Shown here piece by piece: positions 8,297-15,059 of a stretch of DNA of 64,000 bases. Origin of the DNA: Streptomyces scabiei 87.22 (GTDB taxonomy: Bacteria; Actinomycetota; Actinomycetes; Streptomycetales; Streptomycetaceae); the NCBI RefSeq assembly GCF_000091305.1, contig NC_013929.1, forward strand, positions 9,672,001-9,736,000, given 5' to 3'. Within the stretch, counting starts at the first letter, position 1; the number at the start of each line of letters is the position of its first letter. The notes beneath the pieces are model-generated. The model ran no database searches. It saw nothing but the letters and a program-made list of their open reading frames with translations, and was not told where the DNA came from. The position numbers were made by a program, and so were the translations under genes.

Positions 8297-8327
8297 ACCT
8301 GACAGAACAGTAGCTGACGTGTCAGGT
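8297..8327. promoter_or_regulatory. MarR-type operator upstream of the DsbA operon
   Basis: The 8-bp arms ACCTGACA (8297-8304) and TGTCAGGT (8320-8327) are perfect inverted repeats. A nested CTGAC-GT-GTCAG palindrome lies at 8314-8325. The element is 45 bp upstream of the DsbA-like start and downstream of the MarR gene, with both on the minus strand. It is best explained as the site bound by the adjacent MarR regulator to repress the redox operon (inference). Confidence 0.65.
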
Positions 8328-8485
8328 ATTTCGGCAGGCTCATGTGACGTGGGTCACGCAAGCTTGCCTTCCGGTGCGAGCGTCGAGCCGAGGCGTCGAT
8401 GTCGGGCATCGGCCCGAGGGCGGCACCTGGAGATGACCCCGGCAAGGCGGCACGCGGAGCTGGTGCCGGAGGCGTTGCGCGCAGG

Positions 8486-8980
8486 TCAGGGAAGTCGGGG
8501 CAGGGTGTCCCTGGCCGTGTGGCTGAGGATGCGCAGGTCCTCGGTGAACCGCTCGCGGTCCGCCTCCGGGAGAGGGCCGAGGAAGTGCGCCTTGATGTTC
8601 TCGACATGGACCCGGGCGGCGCGCACCGTCGTGTCCTCGCCCAGTACGGTCAGCCGGACCAGCTTTCCGCGCCGGTCGGTGGGGGACTCCTGGCGGGTCA
8701 CGAGCCCGGCCGCCTCCATGCGGTCCACCAGGCGGGTGGCCCCGCCGGAGGTGAGCACCTGCTCCTGGGCGATGGCCCGCATGGACAGTCCCGGCTCGCC
8801 CGCCCGTCCGAGGATCAGCAGCACCTCGAACATCAGATGGCTGACACCGCACTCCACCTCCAGCGCCCGCCCGAGGATGTACTCCAGCCGGTTGGCCGCC
8901 CCCTGCAGCCGCCCGAACGCCAGCACGAGCTCGTGGTCGGCGGCCTCCTTGGCCGTACTGATGCCTGCCTGCTCATTCAC
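8486..8980 (-). CDS. MarR-family transcriptional regulator
   Basis: The 164-residue protein has the MarR winged helix: the recognition region SMRAIAQEQVLTSGGATRLVDRMEAAGLVTRQESPTDRRG includes the wing DRRGKLVRLT. It is flanked by N- and C-terminal dimerisation helices. MarR dimers bind palindromes and release DNA when they sense phenolics or oxidants. The DsbA-MBL-SnoaL operon follows on the same strand after a 233 bp gap holding the palindrome at 8297-8327, its likely target. The HTH lacks any Cys, so direct thiol sensing is not obvious. The ligand is unknown. Confidence 0.9.
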   Translation of the reverse strand: MNEQAGISTAKEAADHELVLAFGRLQGAANRLEYILGRALEVECGVSHLMFEVLLILGRAGEPGLSMRAIAQEQVLTSGGATRLVDRMEAAGLVTRQESPTDRRGKLVRLTVLGEDTTVRAARVHVENIKAHFLGPLPEADRERFTEDLRILSHTARDTLPRLP

Positions 8981-9142
8981 GGCCGCTCCGCCCCTCGCCT
9001 GGTTCCGCCCGCCACCGTACCGATCTTGCCCCGGTGCGGGGAGTCGGCGGTCGGCCGGACCGCGTACGCAGGGGCCGCCCGACGATGCCGCTGTCGTCGC
9101 CGCCGGCCGCCCGGAACAGCGGTCGGCCGCGGCGACGGGCCG

Positions 9143-10294
9143 TCAGGCGCCCGGGTGCAGTCCGAGCCAACCGGGCGTCGGGGCGCCCTGGACCTCGCCG
9201 AAGTACAGCGCGAAGGTCTGCTTCCAGCGCTCGACCGCGGCGCGGTCGGCCATGAAGCGGGGGAAGCCGTCCACGTTGGCCTGCGGGTACTTCCAGATGG
9301 GCTTCAGGCCGGCCGGGGGAGTGACGTCGGTGCGGACGGACCAGCCGTTGAAGGAGCCGTTCTGCATCTCCTTGGACAGCTGCCAGTTGAGGAAGAGCTT
9401 GGCGGCCGTGGAGTTCTTCGCCGACCTGAGGATCGCGGTGCGCTGACCCCAGGCCATGAACGGGTGTCCGGCCTCGATCGCGAACGTCACGGGGGAGGAG
9501 CCGACCGCGGATCCCGCCGTCCCGACGCCGATCGTCTTCTCACCCCCGAAGACGGCGTCGCCCGGCGAATTGCTGCCCCGGGCGAACCGCACGTCCTGGG
9601 CGGCGAAGTCGGCCACCCAGTCCCAGCCGTAGGCACGGGCGTACAGCGCGAACAGGTAGAGCACCGCGTCGTCGTCGTGCGGGAACGACGAGGCGATCCG
9701 GCCCTTCCACTTCGGGTCGACCAGGTCGCGCGGGGTCAGCGGCTTCCTGGAGCCGACGGCCGCGGTGTCGTACAGGAAGCTGAAGGCGATCGCGCCGGTG
9801 GCCACCCACGTGCCCTGCGGGTCCTTGAAGGCGTCGTACACCTGGGAGAAACCGGCCGGCCTGTAGGGCAGCAGACGGACCTGCTGCTTCCAGCGGTCGA
9901 AGTCGTGCAGGGTCTGGAAGGAGACGACGTCCGGCACCACGGTGTCGGTGGCGAACTGGTTGTCGAGCCGCACGTCGTGGTACTTGCTGTAGTCGACGAT
10001 CAGCGTCAGGTCGATCTCGGGGAAGCGGTCCCGGAAGGCGGCCTTGGTGCCGTCCTGCTGGGTCGGGGTGTCGCCGCCCGCGTAGACGACCAGCCTGCCG
10101 CCCTCCGCGAGCGCCGCCCGGTACAGCTCGTCGAGCGTACGGGTCTCCTCGCGTCCGCCGGTCCGTGAGGAAGCCGTCGGAGAGGAAGCCGTCGGAGAGG
10201 CCGTGGCCGTGCCGGTCGAAGCACCGAACGCGCCGATGCCGACGGCTGCTCCGGCGCCGGTGGCGAGGACATGTCGCCTGCTGAACCTGGACAT
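9143..10294 (-). CDS. Tat-exported extracellular solute-binding protein
   Basis: The 383-residue protein starts with a twin-arginine signal (SRFSRRHVLATGAGAAVG, Arg6-Arg7). A Ser/Thr/Ala linker follows, then a type-1/AfuA-like binding-protein fold: LVVYAGGDTPT, AFRDRFPEIDLTLIVDYSKYHDVRLDNQ, DVVSFQTLHDF. It should be secreted folded and bind a solute outside the membrane. No permease or ATPase gene adjoins it. Either it feeds a transporter elsewhere or it works with the sugar importer at 11.8-14.9 kb. A LacI operator copy (10388-10407) upstream argues for co-regulation with that importer. The linker holds a 15-bp tandem duplication at 10168-10197 (ASPTASSPTASS). Ligand unknown. Confidence 0.82.
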   Translation of the reverse strand: MSRFSRRHVLATGAGAAVGIGAFGASTGTATASPTASSPTASSRTGGREETRTLDELYRAALAEGGRLVVYAGGDTPTQQDGTKAAFRDRFPEIDLTLIVDYSKYHDVRLDNQFATDTVVPDVVSFQTLHDFDRWKQQVRLLPYRPAGFSQVYDAFKDPQGTWVATGAIAFSFLYDTAAVGSRKPLTPRDLVDPKWKGRIASSFPHDDDAVLYLFALYARAYGWDWVADFAAQDVRFARGSNSPGDAVFGGEKTIGVGTAGSAVGSSPVTFAIEAGHPFMAWGQRTAILRSAKNSTAAKLFLNWQLSKEMQNGSFNGWSVRTDVTPPAGLKPIWKYPQANVDGFPRFMADRAAVERWKQTFALYFGEVQGAPTPGWLGLHPGA

Positions 10295-10387
10295 ACGTGG
10301 GAGACCTCTCGGTGGGGGACGGGTGAGACCCGGCGCCTGGCTCCGCCACGACGTCGGGCGTCACTCATCCTCACGCCACCGCTCTCC

Positions 10388-10407
10388 TTTGGGCAACGTT
10401 TCTCAAA
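10388..10407. promoter_or_regulatory. LacI-type operator O1 before the solute-binding gene
   Basis: TTTGGGCAACGTTTCTCAAA is a 20-bp palindrome centred on CG with 8 of 10 pairs matched. It is the same element as the stronger copy at 11679-11698. It lies 94 bp upstream of the Tat-exported binding-protein start. A second partly symmetric sequence, TTCAACCGAACGATTGAA, follows at 10422-10439. Confidence 0.62.
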
Positions 10408-10467
10408 CATTCGATCGCCCATTCAACCGAACGATTGAACGTCCGGGTGTCGCTCGCAGGGGTCGGG

Positions 10468-11511
10468 TCACTCCGCCAAGCGGGCGGTGGACCGGCGCGT
10501 CACCAGCGTGGGGGAGAGGGTCACCTTGGCCGACGGGCGGCCGTGGTCGGCGATCCGGTCCAGCAGGAGCCGTACGGCGTTGCGGCCCATCTCCCGGCCG
10601 GCCTGGTCGACGCTGGTGAGCGAGACCGGGCCGAACGCGGCGAACGTGGTGTTGTCGTAACCGGCCACCGAGAGGTCGCCGGGAACCGACAGTCCGGCGT
10701 CGGCGAGCGCTTCCAGCACCCCCATGGCGACGACGTCCGCCCCGGCGAAGAGGGCGGTCGGCCGGGCGGCCGGGGGCCGGGCCAGCAGCTCCTGCGCCGC
10801 CCGGTGGCCGCCCTCCTGGCTGTAGCTGGTGGAGATCACGTCGATCTGCTCCGCCAGCCCCTGCACCCTCATGGCCTGCCGGTATCCGTCCGCGCGACGG
10901 GCGTTGGGCATCTCCGCGAGCCGCGCGGTGTCGGTCTCGTGATGCTCGACGTGGGCGATCCGGTGGTGGCCGAGGCCGGCGAGGTGGCGCACGACGAGGG
11001 CCGCGCCCTCGGCGTCGTCGTCGGCCACGGTGTCGTACAGGGCGGAGGAGCCGTGGCGGCCGACGACGACGGTGGGCACCGCGGCGGCGACGTGCTCCAG
11101 ATGGGCACGGGAGGAGACCGGCGCGACCAGGATGAGGCCGTCCATCCCGCGGTCGATCATCGCCTCGGTGACCCTGGCCTCCGCCTTCTCGCCGTTGCAG
11201 CCCGGCCCCAGGAACACCTGGTAGTCGGTCTCCTCCAGCGATTCGGTGACGCCGTCGAGGATCTCGGGGAAGAACGGGTTGCGGATGTCGGGCAGCATCA
11301 CGCCGATCGTGTACGTCTGCCCCCGCAGGGCCCGGGCGCCCGCGTGCGGACGGTAGCCCAACTCCTCTATGGCGCGGCGCACTTTGGCCTGCATCTCGGG
11401 GCTCGCCCCGTAGGCGTTGCGCAGCACCTTGGACACGGACGTGACGGAGACCCGGGCGTGTCGCGCGACGTCGACGATGGTGATCCTGCGACGTGGTGCT
11501 GTCGGCTCCAT
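10468..11511 (-). CDS. LacI-family transcriptional regulator of the sugar importer
   Basis: The 347-residue protein has an N-terminal LacI HTH (TIVDVARHARVSVTSVSKVLRN, about residues 11-32) and hinge helix (LGYRPHAGARALRGQ). The sensor domain contains IGVMLPDIRNPFFPEILDGV and ends with VAGYDNTTFAAFGPVSLTSV. It is divergent from the sugar ABC importer. The 343-bp divergent region contains a textbook promoter and an AACGTT operator for the importer direction. Similar operators precede the solute-binding gene downstream and the rhamnosidase at 15060. It most likely represses all three in the absence of a rhamnose-related sugar (inference). The ATG start gives the expected family N-terminus. Confidence 0.92.
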   Translation of the reverse strand: MEPTAPRRRITIVDVARHARVSVTSVSKVLRNAYGASPEMQAKVRRAIEELGYRPHAGARALRGQTYTIGVMLPDIRNPFFPEILDGVTESLEETDYQVFLGPGCNGEKAEARVTEAMIDRGMDGLILVAPVSSRAHLEHVAAAVPTVVVGRHGSSALYDTVADDDAEGAALVVRHLAGLGHHRIAHVEHHETDTARLAEMPNARRADGYRQAMRVQGLAEQIDVISTSYSQEGGHRAAQELLARPPAARPTALFAGADVVAMGVLEALADAGLSVPGDLSVAGYDNTTFAAFGPVSLTSVDQAGREMGRNAVRLLLDRIADHGRPSAKVTLSPTLVTRRSTARLAE

Positions 11512-11637
11512 CCGGGTCCTTGCCTCTCTGGTGGCGTCGGGCGGCCGAGTCTAAGGCCGGATTCCGCAGCTCAGGGAGGTGCCCCCGAACGCGGATGTGC
11601 CGCCGTCGTCACACCACCGAAGTGTGTGCGGAACATC

Positions 11638-11666
11638 TTGACGTCCCGCAGGACGCTCCTTAGGGT
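11638..11666 (+). promoter_or_regulatory. HrdB-type promoter for the sugar ABC operon
   Basis: A -35 TTGACG (11638-11643) and a -10 TAGGGT (11661-11666) are separated by exactly 17 bp. Both are close to the Streptomyces vegetative consensus. Transcription should begin near 11673, directly before the LacI operator at 11679-11698. Confidence 0.75.
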
Positions 11667-11678
11667 CTGGCCACACCC

Positions 11679-11705
11679 TTTGGGAAACGTTACCCAAAAC
11701 GTTCC
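11679..11705. promoter_or_regulatory. LacI operator O2 (and partial second site) before the sugar ABC operon
   Basis: TTTGGGAAACGTTACCCAAA (11679-11698) is a 20-bp palindrome with a single mismatched pair. A second AACGTT core follows 12 bp downstream (11698-11703). The site begins about 6 bp after the predicted start of transcription, a classical repressor position. Another CG-centred palindrome, TGAATCGTTTCA, lies at 11826-11837, just before the first permease gene. Confidence 0.75.
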
Positions 11706-11854
11706 GGCCCTCCACGGTCCGGCAGTCGGTGCTTGCCGCCGCTCCGTCGTCGGATTCCAGGACGAAGTGGCAACGGCTTTGCCCCGGCGGGCGCGGAGCG
11801 GAGCAGGCCATCCGGGCACATGATCTGAATCGTTTCAAGAAATGAGGTTCGCAG

Positions 11855-12802
11855 GTGACCGTCACCCCGCACCAGCGACTTCCGGACGGCGGCCGGCCTC
11901 CGGGCGCGCGGCCGGCTCCACGGCGCCGGCGCGCGCCGACCACCGCGCCCTGGTGGTTCGCCCTCCCCGCGATGCTGCTGTTCGTCTTCGTCGTCCTGGT
12001 CCCGAGCGTGCGCGGTGTGTACTACGCCTTCACCGACTGGGACGGTCTCTCCCCGGACTTCTCCTTCGTCGGCCCGGACAACTTCACCGAGATGCTCCGG
12101 GACGAGGACGCGACCCGGGCCATCGGGCACACCCTGCTGATCGCCGTGTCCATCACGATCGCGCAGAACGCGGTGGGTCTGCTGCTGGCCCTCGGGGTCA
12201 ACTCGGTCATCAAGTCCCGCAACGTGCTCCGGGTGTTCCTGTTCGCCCCGGCGGTCATCACCCCGGTCGTCACCGCCTTCCTCTGGCGCAACCTCCTCGG
12301 ACCGGACGGCGCGGTCAACAGCCTGCTCGGCGCGGTCGGCCTCGGCGGATGGCGGCAGGACTGGCTGGGCAGCCCGACCCTGGCGCTGTGGTCGGTGGTC
12401 GGCGTGATCGTCTGGCAGTTCGCCGGCTACTCCATGGTCATCTTCCTCGCCGGACTCCAGTCGGTGCCCAAGGAGGTCCACGAGGCGGCGGCCATGGACG
12501 GGGCCGGCCCCGTGCGGCGCTTCTGGTCGGTCACCCGGCCACTGCTGGCCCCGGCCCTGACCATCAACCTGATGCTGTCGATCATCGGCGGGATCAAACT
12601 CTTCGACCAGGTGTGGGCCCTGACGGGCGGTGGGCCGGGACACGCCACCGACACCATCTCGACGCTGATCTACAAGGACGCCTTCACCCTGGGCGAGTTC
12701 GGCTACAGCATCGCGCTCGCGGTCGTCCTCACGATCATCGTGGCGGTCGTCTCGTCCGGGCAGTACCTCGCCCTGTCCCGCAACGAGAGGGCCGCCTCAT
12801 GA
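11855..12802 (+). CDS. Sugar ABC transporter permease (MalF/LacF type)
   Basis: The 315-residue integral membrane protein has six predicted transmembrane segments. The cytoplasmic EAA loop (EAAAMDGAGPVRRFWSVTRPLLAP) docks the ATPase. The N-terminal ~30 residues are Pro/Arg-rich. The start is GTG 11855, with GAGG at 11844-11847. The next gene overlaps its stop (ATGA), so the two permeases are coupled. No ATPase gene is present in the operon, as is usual in Streptomyces, where a shared MsiK-type ATPase serves such importers (established pattern). Context with rhamnosidases suggests uptake of rhamnose or rhamno-oligosaccharides. Confidence 0.92.
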   Translation: MTVTPHQRLPDGGRPPGARPAPRRRRAPTTAPWWFALPAMLLFVFVVLVPSVRGVYYAFTDWDGLSPDFSFVGPDNFTEMLRDEDATRAIGHTLLIAVSITIAQNAVGLLLALGVNSVIKSRNVLRVFLFAPAVITPVVTAFLWRNLLGPDGAVNSLLGAVGLGGWRQDWLGSPTLALWSVVGVIVWQFAGYSMVIFLAGLQSVPKEVHEAAAMDGAGPVRRFWSVTRPLLAPALTINLMLSIIGGIKLFDQVWALTGGGPGHATDTISTLIYKDAFTLGEFGYSIALAVVLTIIVAVVSSGQYLALSRNERAAS

Positions 12803-13620
12803 ACCGCTACGGCCGCCGCACCTTCGCGCTGGAACTGACGATGATCGCCGCCGCCCTGTTCGTCGCCTTCCCGGTGTACGTCCTGGTCAACCTGGCGGTG
12901 CGGCCCGCGTCCGACACCTCCTCCCCGATCAGCCCGACACGGTCGCCCACCCTGGACAACTTCGGCGAGGCATGGCAGCAGGGGGCGCTGGGCGGCGCGC
13001 TGGCCAACAGCCTGCTGGTGACGGCGTGCAGTGTCGTCGTCGTGCTCACGGTGTCCGCACTCGCGGCGTACCCGCTGGCCCGCGCCACGGCCCGCTGGTC
13101 CCGGGGTGCGTACCTGACCTTCCTCCTCGGCCTCGCCCTGCCCTTCCAGCTCGCCTCCCTGCCGCTGTACCAGACCATGCGGGACCTGGGCCTGCTCGGC
13201 ACCCCCTGGGCGCTGGTCCTGTTCTACTCGGGCCTGCAGGTGCCGTTCACGGTCTTCCTCTACGTCGGCTTCCTCCGAGCCCTGCCGCGCGACTTCGAGA
13301 ACGCGGCGCTCATCGACGGCTGCACCCCGCTGCAGGGCTTCCGTCACGTGATCCTGCCCATGCTCAAGCCGGTCACGGTGACCGCCCTCGTGCTCAACAC
13401 CGTCGCCGTCTGGAACGACTTCTTCACCCCACTGCTGTACCTCAGCGGCAGCGCCCAGCAGACCCTGCCGGTCGCCGTCTCCGGTTTCGTCGGCCAGTAC
13501 GTCACCGACTGGAACCTCATCTTCGCCGCACTGGTGATCAGCATCCTGCCCGTCCTGCTCGTCTACTTCCTGCTGCAGCGCAGCATCATCAACGGCTTCG
13601 CGGGCGGACTGCGGGGATGA
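12799..13620 (+). CDS. Sugar ABC transporter permease (MalG/LacG type)
   Basis: The 273-residue partner permease has six transmembrane segments and the EAA-type loop ENAALIDGCTPLQGFRHVILPMLKP. The C-terminus ends in the conserved LLQRSIINGFAGGLRG. The ATG at 12799 overlaps the stop of the upstream permease by 4 bp. The open frame continues upstream of this ATG through the first permease gene, but that part is a shadow. The protein forms the heterodimeric channel with the 11855 gene product, and the lipoprotein at 13676 delivers the sugar. Confidence 0.92.
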   Translation: MNRYGRRTFALELTMIAAALFVAFPVYVLVNLAVRPASDTSSPISPTRSPTLDNFGEAWQQGALGGALANSLLVTACSVVVVLTVSALAAYPLARATARWSRGAYLTFLLGLALPFQLASLPLYQTMRDLGLLGTPWALVLFYSGLQVPFTVFLYVGFLRALPRDFENAALIDGCTPLQGFRHVILPMLKPVTVTALVLNTVAVWNDFFTPLLYLSGSAQQTLPVAVSGFVGQYVTDWNLIFAALVISILPVLLVYFLLQRSIINGFAGGLRG

Positions 13621-13675
13621 CCCCGGCACCCGGCCGACCCTCAACCACGGTGGCTCACTCCCCGAGGGGGACCTC

Positions 13676-14956
13676 ATGAAGACACGCACACTCCCCGTCC
13701 TGATCGCTGCGATCACGTCCACGGCCCTCCTGGCCGCGTGCAGCGGCGGCACCAACGCCGGCTCCGGCGGCAACTCGTCCGGCGACTCGGGCGGCGGAAC
13801 GCTGACCCTGTCCTCGGTCGACCAGGGCTCGATCCAGGACGTCGTCAAGGCGTTCGAGAAGGCCAACCCCGGCGTCAAGGTCCGCTACACCACCAGCGGC
13901 GCCGACCAGTACCAGCAGCAGATCCGCACCCAGCTGTCCTCGGGCACCGCCCCCGACGTGATGTCGGTCTGGCCCGGCAACGGCAACCCGGCCGCCACCC
14001 ACACCCTCGCCAAGCCCGGCTACCTGCGCGACCTGTCGGACCGCCCGTGGGCGGCGAAGCTGCCGGACGCGATGAAGTCCGTCGCCCGGTACGAGGGCAA
14101 GACCTACACCGCGGTCTTCGGCCAGAACGGCATCGGAGCGGTCTACAACGAGCAGGCCCTGAAGAAGGCCGGGCTCATCGCGCCGGACACCTGGTCGGAC
14201 CTGCTCGACTTCTGCAAGGCCGCGAAGGCCGAGGGAACCCCGGCCTTCGCCCTCGGCAACCAGGACAACTGGGTGACCCAGCTCGTGCTGTACGCGCTGG
14301 TCGCCACCACCGTGTACGGCGAGGACCCGGACTTCGACAAGAAGATGCAGGCCGGTGAGGCGACCTTCGCGAAGTCGCCCTGGACCACCGCTCTGGACAA
14401 GTACCTGACGATGGAGAAGACCGGCTGCTTCCAGAAGAACCCGCTGGGCACCAACTACGAGGCCAGCCAGCAGCTCGCCGCCTCCGGCAAGACCCTCGGC
14501 ATCGTGCAGGGCAACTGGGTGATCGCCCTGCTCAAGGGGAAGAACCCGAAAGGCACGTTCACGCTCAAGGCCCTGCCGGCCACCGACGACGCGTCCAAGA
14601 CCCTCATCCCCGCCGCCGCGGGAGCGGGCTACGCCGTCAACGCCAAGGCGAAGAACGAGAAACTGGCCCTGAAGTTCGTGGACTTCGTGATGTCGCCCAA
14701 AGGCATGAACCTCTTCGTCGCCAAGCAGGGCGGGCTGCCCTCCCTCACCGACACCGGCTTCGCCGCCGACCCGTCGCTCGCCGAACTCTCGAAGTTCATC
14801 GAGTCCGACCGCACGGTGCCCTTCATGGACCAGCTCTGGCCCAACCCCAAGGTCCAGCAGACCATGCTCAGCGGGCTGCAGGAGATCTTCAGCGGACAGT
14901 CCACGCCCGGCAAGGTCCTCGGCGAGATGGACGCCGACTACAAGTCCGGGAGCTGA
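13676..14956 (+). CDS. Sugar ABC transporter substrate-binding lipoprotein
   Basis: The 426-residue extracellular binding protein has a lipoprotein signal (STALLAACSGG, lipobox LAAC, Cys about residue 22). A Gly/Ser linker and a family-1 sugar-binding fold follow (LTLSSVDQGSIQDVVKAFEKANPGVKVRY, SSGTAPDVMSVWPGNGN). It is membrane-anchored outside the cell and hands sugar to the two permeases just upstream. The ATG at 13676 has GAGGGGG upstream. A strong hairpin terminator follows at 14964-14992, so this is the last gene of the importer operon. Substrate inferred as a rhamnose-containing sugar from the neighbouring GH78 genes. Confidence 0.92.
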   Translation: MKTRTLPVLIAAITSTALLAACSGGTNAGSGGNSSGDSGGGTLTLSSVDQGSIQDVVKAFEKANPGVKVRYTTSGADQYQQQIRTQLSSGTAPDVMSVWPGNGNPAATHTLAKPGYLRDLSDRPWAAKLPDAMKSVARYEGKTYTAVFGQNGIGAVYNEQALKKAGLIAPDTWSDLLDFCKAAKAEGTPAFALGNQDNWVTQLVLYALVATTVYGEDPDFDKKMQAGEATFAKSPWTTALDKYLTMEKTGCFQKNPLGTNYEASQQLAASGKTLGIVQGNWVIALLKGKNPKGTFTLKALPATDDASKTLIPAAAGAGYAVNAKAKNEKLALKFVDFVMSPKGMNLFVAKQGGLPSLTDTGFAADPSLAELSKFIESDRTVPFMDQLWPNPKVQQTMLSGLQEIFSGQSTPGKVLGEMDADYKSGS

Positions 14957-14963
14957 CCGCCGA

Positions 14964-14992
14964 GCCGTCGGCCACGACGAGTGGCCGACGGC
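14964..14992 (+). terminator. Intrinsic terminator after the sugar-binding gene
   Basis: A perfect 12-bp stem, GCCGTCGGCCAC with GTGGCCGACGGC, encloses a 5-nt loop (14976-14980) and is followed by TTCTTCC. It lies 8 bp after the stop codon and separates the importer from the rhamnosidase. Confidence 0.88.
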
Positions 14993-15009
14993 TTCTTCCG
15001 ACCGCGTGA

Positions 15010-15021
15010 TGAAACGTTTTA
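15010..15021. promoter_or_regulatory. LacI-type operator O3 before the secreted rhamnosidase
   Basis: TGAAACGTTTTA has a perfect AAACGTTT core and matches the AACGTT-centred sites at 10388 and 11679. It lies 39 bp upstream of the rhamnosidase start, right after the terminator. This indicates that the rhamnosidase has its own regulated promoter. It also argues against the earlier in-frame ATG at 15006-15009 as the start. Confidence 0.65.
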
Positions 15022-15059
15022 ATCCCCCCCCCGTACGCACGATCGACCGGAGGTTCGGT

